Below, piece after piece: positions 1-5,020 of a DNA stretch of 7,062 nt. A program made the position numbers and the translations under genes. The notes beneath the pieces were generated by a model, which was not told where the DNA came from, ran no database searches, and saw only the letters and a list, made by a program, of their open reading frames with translations. This DNA is from an uncultured Collinsella sp. (GTDB lineage Bacteria; Actinomycetota; Coriobacteriia; Coriobacteriales; Coriobacteriaceae): NCBI GenBank assembly GCA_902494195.1, contig CABUSH010000047.1, positions 1 to 7,062 of the forward strand. Direction: 5' to 3'. Each line of letters opens with the position of its first letter. Position 1 is the first letter of the stretch.

Positions 1-1
1 G

Positions 2-79
2 GCGCTCAAGGCCGTCGCGAGGAAGCGGCTCAGGGCGATATACGCCGTGATGCGCGACCGGGTGCCCTACCGGGAGTAG
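2..79 (+). CDS. IS110-family transposase, C-terminal fragment (gene begins left of window)
   Basis: The frame from base 2 to the TAG at 77-79 gives 25 residues ending RAIYAVMRDRVPYRE. This basic tail, with the pattern R-x-I-Y-A-x-x-R-D-x-x-P-Y, is what I know from the extreme C-terminus of IS110-family (Transposase_20) enzymes. Those are RNA-guided DEDD/serine recombinases that mobilise the element without terminal inverted repeats or target duplications. Nothing catalytic is visible, because the DEDD domain and the active serine lie outside the window. The family call rests on the short tail plus the short 3' non-coding end just behind it. The gene points toward the convergent PHP gene. Another protein with a similar tail cannot be excluded. 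The start is unknown, so the feature is 5'-partial. Confidence 0.72.
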   Translation, partial: ALKAVARKRLRAIYAVMRDRVPYRE

Positions 80-88
80 CCCCGACGG

Positions 89-94
89 TTGACA
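89..94 (+). promoter_or_regulatory. Candidate -35 half of an IS110 circle-junction promoter
   Basis: TTGACA is a perfect -35 hexamer facing out of the element. The bases 16-18 bp downstream (around 111-117, CAACGAC) do not resemble a -10, so no complete promoter exists in the integrated state. In characterised IS110 elements the right end supplies a -35 and the left end a -10 that meet when the element circularises, driving bridge RNA and transposase expression. Assigning that role here is inference. Confidence 0.4.
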
Positions 95-122
95 AAACTA
101 TAGGAACACCCAACGACTAGTC

Positions 123-1034
123 TTAGGCGAGGGGTGTGGGTTGCCATTCGCCGGTGGGGTGGGGGATATCGAAGGCCCGGTAGCCGCAGTCGTAGGCGTG
201 GGCCTGAGCCTCGCGGATGTTCCAGCAGATGTCGCAGGCGCGGTGTGCGTCCGAGCCAAAAGTGATCGGCACCTCGGCGTGGGCAAAGCAGCGCAAAAGG
301 CCGGTCGTGGGGTAGTAATCGTCGAGCCCCTTGCGCGGTGCGGCTGTCGAGACCTCAACGCGGCGGCCCGTGTCGTGGGCGCACTCGGCCATCTGCTGCC
401 AGAACGGCGCGGGGTCAAAGTCGGGCGCAAAGCCTTCCTTCGAAAAGCGCATGACCAGGTCGGGGTGGGCCATCACATCAAAGTTGAGTGAGCTTTCGCA
501 AGCACGGCACCAGTCGTCGACATAGCGCTCCCACACGCCGAGCACGCCAAGGTTTTCCCAAACGTGCAGGTTGGTGTCGTCGTCGATCCAACCGCAGCGC
601 GAATCGGGCGTATCGGGACGAGCGACGTTTTCCGTTCCCGCCGTGCCCGCGGCGCCGGCCATGATATCGCCTGGGTTGCCAATCCAATGCACGCTGCCCA
701 AGCGCACTATGGCACCCGCGGACCAGCGCTCAACCAAAGGCTCGCAGCCCTCGTACCAATCGCATTCAAAGCCATAGATAAGCTCGAGCTCCGGCGTGAT
801 CTGCGCGGCGAGCTTGCGGGCGTCCTCAAATGCCAGGCGATGCGCCGTCAGGTCGCCCTCGACAACCTGCACTTCGCAGTTGGCGTCCATGCTGGCGGGC
901 AGGGTGAGGTGATCGGTCGAGACCATGACGCGGCAGCCGGCGGCGGCAGCAGCGCGGACGTTGTTCTCAAACGAGGCATGGCCGTCCGAAAATGAGGTAT
1001 GAGTATGGCAATCGATCAGCGGGCAAGCAGACAT
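123..1034 (-). CDS. PHP-domain phosphoesterase, histidinol-phosphatase (HisJ/K) type
   Basis: This 303-residue protein has the full set of PHP metal-binding motifs: HTHTSFSDG at residues 10-18, STDH at 39-42, GFECDW at 88-93, GSVHW at 113-117, AHPD at 189-192, EVST at 227-230 and GSDAH at 260-264. The family is cytoplasmic, holds a trinuclear metal centre and hydrolyses phosphomonoesters. The HisJ-like branch makes histidinol from histidinol phosphate. No other his gene is nearby, so the substrate is uncertain and a general phosphatase role is possible. Residues about 119-150 form a Gly/Ala- and Asp-rich insertion between the GSVHW and AHPD motifs. The ATG at 1034 is set by an AAAGGA ribosome-binding site at 1041-1046, six bases upstream. 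There is no terminator between its stop and the IS110 end. The family call is firm; the exact reaction is not. Confidence 0.9.
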   Translation of the reverse strand: MSACPLIDCHTHTSFSDGHASFENNVRAAAAAGCRVMVSTDHLTLPASMDANCEVQVVEGDLTAHRLAFEDARKLAAQITPELELIYGFECDWYEGCEPLVERWSAGAIVRLGSVHWIGNPGDIMAGAAGTAGTENVARPDTPDSRCGWIDDDTNLHVWENLGVLGVWERYVDDWCRACESSLNFDVMAHPDLVMRFSKEGFAPDFDPAPFWQQMAECAHDTGRRVEVSTAAPRKGLDDYYPTTGLLRCFAHAEVPITFGSDAHRACDICWNIREAQAHAYDCGYRAFDIPHPTGEWQPTPLA

Positions 1035-1040
1035 GGCGGC

Positions 1041-1046
1041 TCCTTT
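1041..1046 (-). promoter_or_regulatory. Ribosome-binding site of the PHP gene
   Basis: On the minus strand this reads AAAGGA, followed by GCCGCC and then ATG. The match and the six-base spacing select 1034 as the start. Confidence 0.8.
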
Positions 1047-1066
1047 GCGTCAAGCGAATCCGCTCC

Positions 1067-1072
1067 ATTGTA
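1067..1072 (-). promoter_or_regulatory. Possible -10 element for the PHP gene
   Basis: TACAAT on the minus strand lies 32 bases upstream of the ATG, in a GC-rich stretch where AT-rich hexamers are rare. No recognisable -35 stands 16-18 bp further upstream, so this is only a candidate. Confidence 0.3.
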
Positions 1073-1172
1073 ATGGCGCGACCCCTGGCGCGCCGGGAAC
1101 GCCGCAAGTCGAAACCGACTGGAAAGGGCAGATGGCGCGCAAGGGCTGCCACACGACATCGACCCTGCCTTA

Positions 1173-1237
1173 AAACGTGTACATCAGCCTCCAAAAGCTG
1201 CAAAAAATGACGTGTTTGGAGGCTGATGTACATGTTT
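1173..1237. repeat. Long near-perfect inverted repeat (hairpin)
   Basis: The arms TGTACATCAGCCTCCAAA (1178-1195) and TTTGGAGGCTGATGTACA (1215-1232) are exact 18-bp complements. The pairing extends outward through AAACG (1173-1177) and TGTTT (1233-1237) with one G·U, giving a 23-bp stem around a 19-nt loop (1196-1214). Neither strand has a U-tract after the stem, so it is not a standard intrinsic terminator. It sits upstream of both divergent genes. It looks like a palindromic dispersed repeat or a small mobile element without coding capacity, but its copy number cannot be judged from one window. Confidence 0.8.
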
Positions 1238-1357
1238 GGCTGAGGCGGTGGAGTGTCGGTTTCTTGCCGACAAGGAAAATCGCGCTCATCACGTGCCGTC
1301 ACACTCGCGCAGCCCGCGATGTGCTAGCGTTTGGGTGAATAAAACGAGCCCATGCGG

Positions 1358-1364
1358 AAAGGAG
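1358..1364 (+). promoter_or_regulatory. Ribosome-binding site that fixes the larC-like start
   Basis: AAAGGAG stands nine bases before the ATG at 1374. The open frame extends upstream to an ATG at 1236 in the same frame, but that codon has no comparable site and the added residues resemble nothing, so 1374 is preferred. Confidence 0.75.
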
Positions 1365-1373
1365 CCGGACCGT

Positions 1374-1859
1374 ATGCCATGCGATAGCACATCCCCGCTG
1401 TCTCGCGAGACCGATGCGCCCGAAACTATCGTCAAGCTGGAGTGCGACATCGACGACGCGTCGCCCGAGGTGCTCGCCTACGCCGCCGACCGCCTGCGCG
1501 AGGCCGGCGCCCGCGAGGTGCATTGGCTGCCGCTTTACTGCAAAAAGGGTCGCCCCGGATGGCAGTTGCAGGTGATCTGCTCGCACGAGGATATCGAGCG
1601 TCTACAGACGATTATCTTTTTGGAGACCACGACCAACGCCGTTCGCCGCCAGGTGATGGAACGCGTTTGCCTGCCGCGCCGATTCGAGCAGGTGACAACG
1701 CCTTGGGGCGAGGTGTCCGTTAAGGTGGCGACCCTGCCCGACGGCAGCGAGCGCGCGGCTCCCGAGTACGAGGATTGCGCCCGTCTTGCCCGCGAACATG
1801 ACGTGCCGCTCCAACGCGTGATGCAGGCGGCTCAGAGCGCGGCGCTGCGATTCGAGTAA
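1374..1859 (+). CDS. Stand-alone LarC C-terminal domain (nickel-pincer cofactor biosynthesis family, DUF111)
   Basis: This 161-residue protein matches the C-terminal part of LarC. Visible landmarks are ECDIDDASPEVL at residues 23-34, KKGRPG at 57-62, FLETTTNAVRR at 82-92, LPRRFE from 100, and APEYEDCARLAREHDVPL starting at residue 129. Full LarC, about 400 residues, inserts nickel into the pyridinium dithiocarboxylate precursor during synthesis of the lactate racemase cofactor and uses CTP. In Lactiplantibacillus plantarum the two halves, larC1 and larC2, are joined by programmed frameshifting. Here only the larC2-like half exists. The upstream 339 bp cannot encode a larC1 domain, and larA, larB and larE are absent from the window. 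The gene is intact and uses the same codons as its neighbours, so it is unlikely to be fresh debris. It probably shares a transcript with yfcE, 73 bp downstream. Its biochemical role alone is unknown. Confidence 0.82.
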   Translation: MPCDSTSPLSRETDAPETIVKLECDIDDASPEVLAYAADRLREAGAREVHWLPLYCKKGRPGWQLQVICSHEDIERLQTIIFLETTTNAVRRQVMERVCLPRRFEQVTTPWGEVSVKVATLPDGSERAAPEYEDCARLAREHDVPLQRVMQAAQSAALRFE

Positions 1860-1920
1860 CACGGTAGATGGGCTCCACATCCGCCGGACCCCGTATTCAG
1901 CTCCCATCAACCCCACTCCG

Positions 1921-1926
1921 AAAGGA
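1921..1926 (+). promoter_or_regulatory. Ribosome-binding site of yfcE
   Basis: AAAGGA stands six bases before the ATG at 1933. The 73-bp gap before it has no terminator or clear promoter, which supports read-through from the larC-like gene. Confidence 0.75.
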
Positions 1927-1932
1927 CTCTCC

Positions 1933-2481
1933 ATGAAATACCTCATCGCTTCCGACATCCACGGCTCGGCATACTGGGCCGAGCGCCTGTGCACTGCCAT
2001 CGAATCCGAGCAGCCCGACCGCATTGTGCTGCTGGGCGACCTGCTCTACCACGGCCCGCGTAACGACCTGCCGCGCGACTACGCCCCCAAGCGCGTGATT
2101 CCGCTGCTCAACGCCCTGGCTGACCGCATCATCGCCGTCCGCGGCAACTGCGACGCCGAGGTCGACCAGATGGTCCTCGACTTCCCCGTCATGGCCGACT
2201 ACGCCACGTTGTTTGACGAGACCGGCCGTGAACTGTTCCTGACGCACGGCCACGTTTTTGGCGCCGGTATGCACAACAGCGTCGACCACGCGCCCGCGCT
2301 GCCCGAGGGTTCCGCGCTCGTCTACGGCCACACGCACATCAAGGTTAACGAGGAAAGCGTCGCGCACCCGGGCCTGTGGCTCTTCAACCCCGGCAGCGCG
2401 AGCATCCCCAAGGACGGCTCGCACAGCTATGGCATCTACGAGGGCGGCGCGTTCCGCCACGTGATCATGGAGGAGGACTAG
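1933..2481 (+). CDS. yfcE: YfcE-type metallophosphodiesterase
   Basis: This 182-residue calcineurin-like phosphoesterase is close to the 184 residues of E. coli YfcE. The metal-binding blocks are complete and in order: SDIHGS at residues 7-12, GDLLYHGPRN at 35-44, RGNCD at 70-74, THGH at 104-107 and GHTH at 132-135. The block GNCDAEVDQM and the C-terminal FNPGSASIPK resemble YfcE specifically more than other small phosphoesterases. E. coli YfcE is a manganese-dependent cytoplasmic phosphodiesterase active on artificial substrates; its natural substrate is not settled. The stop is two bases before the mazG start, and the last codons (EED) contain the mazG ribosome-binding site, so translation of the two is probably coupled. 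The family assignment is firm. Confidence 0.93.
   Translation: MKYLIASDIHGSAYWAERLCTAIESEQPDRIVLLGDLLYHGPRNDLPRDYAPKRVIPLLNALADRIIAVRGNCDAEVDQMVLDFPVMADYATLFDETGRELFLTHGHVFGAGMHNSVDHAPALPEGSALVYGHTHIKVNEESVAHPGLWLFNPGSASIPKDGSHSYGIYEGGAFRHVIMEED
2469..2476 (+). promoter_or_regulatory. mazG ribosome-binding site embedded in the yfcE 3' end
   Basis: GGAGGAGG stands seven bases before the ATG at 2484 and lies inside the final codons of yfcE. It chooses 2484 over the earlier in-frame ATG at 2376, which lies deep inside yfcE, and over the later ATG at 2496. The arrangement suggests translational coupling. Confidence 0.8.
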
Positions 2482-2483
2482 CC

Positions 2484-3344
2484 ATGGCCGAGCATATGGC
2501 TCAGCAAAATACCGAGGGTTCGCGCGACCTGTCCACGCTGGTAGATGCATCGACCGAGCTGCAGCATCTGGTGCAGACCATCTGGCGCCTGCGTCAGCCC
2601 GACGGCTGTCCGTGGGACCGCGAGCAGACGCACCGCAGCATTGGCAAAAACATGATCGAGGAGGCCTACGAGGCGCTCGACTGCATCGAGGCCGACGATG
2701 CCACGCATCTGCGCGAGGAGCTGGGCGACGTGCTCATGCAGGTGGTGTTGCATGCACAGATTGCGGCGGACACCGGCGAGTTTACGCTGGCCGACGTGGC
2801 GCGCGATATTGACGCCAAGCTCATCCGCCGCCATCCGCACGTGTTTGGCGATGTTGATGCCGATAGCTCCGACAAGGTGCTCAAGATCTGGGACGAAGTC
2901 AAGCTTGCCGAGAAGGCCGCCAAGGACAAGGCCGTGGCGGCAGGCGAGGCCGCGCCCGAGGGACTGCTCGACGGCGTGCCTACGCATCTGCCGGCGCTGA
3001 TGCAAGCGCAAAAGGTGTCGCGCAAGGCGGCTGCCGTGGGCTTTGAGTGGGAGACGGTCCAGGATGTGTGGGACGAGGTTGCCGAGGAGCGCACCGAGTT
3101 TGAGGCCGAGGCTCCCGGAACGCCCGAGCGCGAAATGGAGTTTGGCGATCTGCTCTTTGCCCTGGTCAACGTCGCGCGCAAGGAGGGTATCGACGCCGAG
3201 AGCGCCCTACGCGCCAGCACGGCCAAGTTCCGCCGTCGTTGGGCTGCGATGGAGCAGATGGCGGCCGACGCCCACGTTGATCTGGCCGAGCTTTCGACTC
3301 ACGGGCTCAACGACCTGTGGGATGCCGCAAAGGCAGGGGAGTAA
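2484..3344 (+). CDS. mazG: MazG nucleoside triphosphate pyrophosphohydrolase
   Basis: This 286-residue protein has two tandem MazG domains, as in E. coli MazG (263 residues). The first begins at PDGCPWDREQTH (about residues 39-50) and carries the acidic metal ligands in EEAYE (59-63) and EELGD (78-82). The second has AEERTE at 200-205 and EFGD at 219-222. Between them lies the usual Lys/Ala-rich linker and the VSRKAAAVGFEW entry motif. MazG converts NTPs and dNTPs to monophosphates plus pyrophosphate. It removes aberrant nucleotides and, in E. coli, lowers ppGpp during starvation. A tail of about 25 residues follows the second domain. The gene is the last of the larC-yfcE-mazG unit and ends seven bases before a strong terminator. 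In Mycobacterium, mazG also lies beside eno. Confidence 0.95.
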   Translation: MAEHMAQQNTEGSRDLSTLVDASTELQHLVQTIWRLRQPDGCPWDREQTHRSIGKNMIEEAYEALDCIEADDATHLREELGDVLMQVVLHAQIAADTGEFTLADVARDIDAKLIRRHPHVFGDVDADSSDKVLKIWDEVKLAEKAAKDKAVAAGEAAPEGLLDGVPTHLPALMQAQKVSRKAAAVGFEWETVQDVWDEVAEERTEFEAEAPGTPEREMEFGDLLFALVNVARKEGIDAESALRASTAKFRRRWAAMEQMAADAHVDLAELSTHGLNDLWDAAKAGE

Positions 3345-3350
3345 TACCGC

Positions 3351-3395
3351 GGGAGCGATGGGACGGACTTGTCCCATCGCTCCCATTATTTTTTT
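3351..3395 (+). terminator. Strong rho-independent terminator after mazG
   Basis: A perfect 14-bp stem (GGGAGCGATGGGAC at 3351-3364 with its exact complement at 3371-3384) closes a 6-nt loop and is followed by ATTATTTTTTT. It insulates eno from the upstream unit. Confidence 0.95.
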
Positions 3396-3402
3396 AAAAA
3401 GA

Positions 3403-3432
3403 TTGTATCCCTCGGCTAACTTAGGGCATAAT
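3403..3432 (+). promoter_or_regulatory. eno promoter
   Basis: TTGTAT at 3403-3408 (-35) and CATAAT at 3427-3432 (-10) are separated by 18 bp, in a locally AT-richer stretch directly after the mazG terminator. Transcription would begin near 3439, giving a leader of about 96 nt. The spacer contains the first copy of the CGGCTAACTTA repeat. Confidence 0.6.
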
Positions 3433-3458
3433 GCAAAAAGTGCGACACGGCTAACTTA
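3413..3458 (+). repeat. 11-bp direct repeat in the eno promoter and leader
   Basis: CGGCTAACTTA occurs at 3413-3423, between the -35 and -10, and again at 3448-3458, just after the predicted transcription start. The copies are 35 bp apart start to start. The placement suits an operator pair for a DNA-binding regulator, but the repeat is short and not palindromic, so chance is possible. Confidence 0.5.
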
Positions 3459-3496
3459 TGAACCTGCGCGCCGCTGCAGCGTGTAAGCCGCGTCGC
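3442..3496 (+). promoter_or_regulatory. Imperfect stem-loop at the 5' end of the eno leader
   Basis: GCGACACGGCT (3442-3452) pairs with AGCCGCGTCGC (3486-3496) with one A·C mismatch. A smaller palindrome, CGCTGCAGCG (3472-3481), lies in the enclosed region. With the predicted start near 3439 this would be almost at the very 5' end of the mRNA, leaving the ribosome-binding site at 3523-3529 free. A 5' stem that protects an abundant transcript is one reading, and a control element is another. Confidence 0.45.
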
Positions 3497-3534
3497 CAAG
3501 CATTCAACCCGTTTCCAAGTGAGAGGGAGACAAC

Positions 3535-4824
3535 ATGAGCGATATTTTGGATGTCTACGGTCGCGAGGTGCTCGACAGTCGCGGCAACCCCACCGTCGAG
3601 GTCGAGGTCGTGCTCGAGGACGGCAGCTTCGGTCGCGCGATGGTGCCTTCGGGTGCTTCGACCGGCGCCTTTGAGGCATGTGAGCTGCGCGACGGCGACA
3701 AGGGTCGCTACCTGGGCAAGGGTGTTTCGCAGGCCGTCGAGCACGTCAACAACGAGTGCGCCAACGCCGTCGTGGGTCTCGACGCCTTCGACCAGCGCGC
3801 CGTCGATGCCGCGCTGATTGCCGCGGACGGTACCCCCAACAAGACCAAGCTCGGTGCCAACGCCATCCTGGGCGTGTCGCTGGCCGTCGCCCGCGCCGCT
3901 GCCGAGTCGGCGGGCCTGTCGCTGTACCAGTACCTGGGCGGCGTCAACGCCCATCTGCTGCCCACGCCCATGATGAACATCCTCAACGGCGGCGTGCATG
4001 CCGACAATAACGTCGACTTCCAGGAGTTTATGATCATGCCGGTGGGCGCCCCGAGCTTTGCCGAGGGCCTGCGCTGGTGCGCCGAGGTCTACCACACCCT
4101 CAAGGGCGTGCTGCACGAGGCCGGCCTGGGCGGCGGCGTGGGCGACGAGGGCGGCTTTGCCCCCAACCTTAAGACCAATGCCGAGCCGTTCGAGTACATC
4201 ACCAAGGCCGTGGAGAAGGCCGGCTTTAAGCCCGGCGTCGACTTCATGTACGCCATGGACCCCGCCTCGACTGAGTTCTACAACGCCGAGACCGGCATGT
4301 ACGAGCTCAAGGGCGAGGGCGTTGAGTATACGAGCGCCCAGATGGTTGATTACTGGGAGAAGCTCGTCGACACCTACCCCATCATCTCCATCGAGGACGG
4401 CATGGCCGAGGAGGACTGGGACGGCTGGGTCGAGCTCACCCGTCGCATTGGCAACAAGGTGCAGCTGGTGGGCGACGACCTGTTCGTCACCAACACCGAG
4501 CGCCTCAAGAAGGGCATCGAGCTGGGTGCCGCCAACGCGATCCTGGTCAAGGTCAACCAGATCGGCACGCTCACCGAGTCGCTCGAGGCCATCGAGACCG
4601 CCAAGGAGGCCGGTTACGCTTGCATCGTGAGCCACCGCTCCGGCGAGACCGAGGACTCCACGATCGCCGACCTGGTCGTGGGCGTCAACGCCGGCCAGAT
4701 CAAGTCGGGCGCCCCGTGCCGCAGCGACCGCATCGCCAAGTACAACCAGCTCATCCGCATCGAGGACGAGCTCGAGGGCAGCGCGCGCTACGCCGGCAAG
4801 GCCGCGTTCTACAACATTCGCTAG
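3535..4824 (+). CDS. eno: Enolase (phosphopyruvate hydratase)
   Basis: Enolase interconverts 2-phosphoglycerate and phosphoenolpyruvate in glycolysis and gluconeogenesis. The 429-residue length is normal. The substrate loop SGASTGAFEA (about 39-48), GDEGGFAPN with E205, the metal ligands D242 (YAMDPASTEFY), E287 (SIEDG) and D314 (GDD), the catalytic lysine K339 in LVKVNQIGTLTES, and SHRSGETEDS near residue 364 are all present, so the enzyme should be active. Codon use is strongly biased toward a few C- and G-ending codons, as expected for an abundant protein. The ATG at 3535 follows GAGGGAG at 3523-3529 by five bases. The gene is a single-cistron unit, bounded by its own promoter and terminators on both sides. 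Confidence 0.98.
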   Translation: MSDILDVYGREVLDSRGNPTVEVEVVLEDGSFGRAMVPSGASTGAFEACELRDGDKGRYLGKGVSQAVEHVNNECANAVVGLDAFDQRAVDAALIAADGTPNKTKLGANAILGVSLAVARAAAESAGLSLYQYLGGVNAHLLPTPMMNILNGGVHADNNVDFQEFMIMPVGAPSFAEGLRWCAEVYHTLKGVLHEAGLGGGVGDEGGFAPNLKTNAEPFEYITKAVEKAGFKPGVDFMYAMDPASTEFYNAETGMYELKGEGVEYTSAQMVDYWEKLVDTYPIISIEDGMAEEDWDGWVELTRRIGNKVQLVGDDLFVTNTERLKKGIELGAANAILVKVNQIGTLTESLEAIETAKEAGYACIVSHRSGETEDSTIADLVVGVNAGQIKSGAPCRSDRIAKYNQLIRIEDELEGSARYAGKAAFYNIR

Positions 4825-4897
4825 GCACGCGGAGCTCGCGGGGGCGGGGAAGACTCGGATTCGCCTTGCTCCAGCCGGGCGCTGTTGAGCACCATTG

Positions 4898-4929
4898 GGC
4901 GCTGGGTCATATGGCTCAGCGCCTTTTTT
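4898..4929 (+). terminator. Rho-independent terminator after eno
   Basis: GGCGCTGGG (4898-4906) pairs with CTCAGCGCC (4915-4923), nine pairs including one G·U, and is followed by TTTTTT at 4924-4929. It lies 73 bases after the eno stop. A second GGCGCTG at 4878-4884, followed by GAGC at 4887-4890, could compete for the same 3' arm. Confidence 0.88.
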
Positions 4930-4968
4930 ATGTCGAGCAAAGGCTGGCGAAGGCGGTGCGGGCGCTCG

Positions 4969-4977
4969 TGCTATAAC
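4969..4977 (+). promoter_or_regulatory. Extended -10 promoter for ftsB-ppx
   Basis: TGCTATAAC is a TGn-extended -10 (TATAAC at 4972-4977) located between the eno terminator and the next gene. No good -35 stands 17 bp upstream, which extended -10 promoters tolerate. Transcription would begin near 4984, leaving a leader of about 37 nt. Confidence 0.55.
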
Positions 4978-5020
4978 TAGAATACTTAGCGCAAACAAAC
5001 CTCAACCGCACAAGGCGCAC

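Larger units (their letters stand above)
1..111 (+). mobile_element. Right end of an IS110-family insertion sequence (partial)
   Basis: The segment comprises the transposase tail and about 30 bp of 3' non-coding DNA ending in CTATAGGAACACCC. IS110-group elements typically have a very short right end and a long left end that encodes the bridge RNA, and the first part of that pattern fits. A consensus TTGACA at 89-94 lies just inside the presumed end. The family has no inverted repeats or target duplication, so the boundary cannot be fixed from this sequence. I place it at about 105-112 because the neighbouring PHP gene stops at 123. Confidence 0.55.
1035..1373. other. Divergent intergenic region, 339 bp
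   Basis: This region separates the minus-strand PHP gene from the plus-strand larC-like gene and must hold promoters for both. From left to right it contains the PHP ribosome-binding site and possible -10, then a GC-rich stretch (1075-1170) with an AscI-type GGCGCGCC palindrome at 1087-1094 and a small AGTCG/CGACT hairpin at 1107-1120. Next come the long hairpin at 1173-1237, an unremarkable stretch, a weak -10-like TAGCGT at 1325-1330 preceded by TGC, and the larC ribosome-binding site. An open frame starting at the ATG at 1233 runs into larC, but its first 46 residues show no family resemblance and overlap the hairpin arm. I see no convincing gene here. Confidence 0.6.

Noticed and set aside
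1233..1373. Upstream extension of the larC-like frame, starting at the ATG at 1236
   Set aside because: The added 46 residues resemble nothing, overlap the hairpin, and lack a ribosome-binding site. AAAGGAG at 1358-1364 supports 1374.
1867..1908. GATGGG/CCCATC inverted repeat between the larC-like gene and yfcE as a terminator
   Set aside because: The stem is only six pairs with a 30-nt loop and no T-tract, too weak to call.
2376..2483. Earlier in-frame ATG for mazG inside yfcE
   Set aside because: It would overlap yfcE by over 100 bases with no ribosome-binding site. GGAGGAGG at 2469-2476 selects 2484.
3451..4998. Very long minus-strand open frame opposite eno (515 codons)
   Set aside because: It is the shadow of the biased codon use of eno. 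The translation is low-complexity Ala/Val/Gly/Asp, has no family resemblance, and crosses two terminators.
4895..5020. N-terminal extension of the ftsB-like protein
   Set aside because: It would begin at a non-ATG codon inside the eno terminator and upstream of the promoter at 4969-4977.
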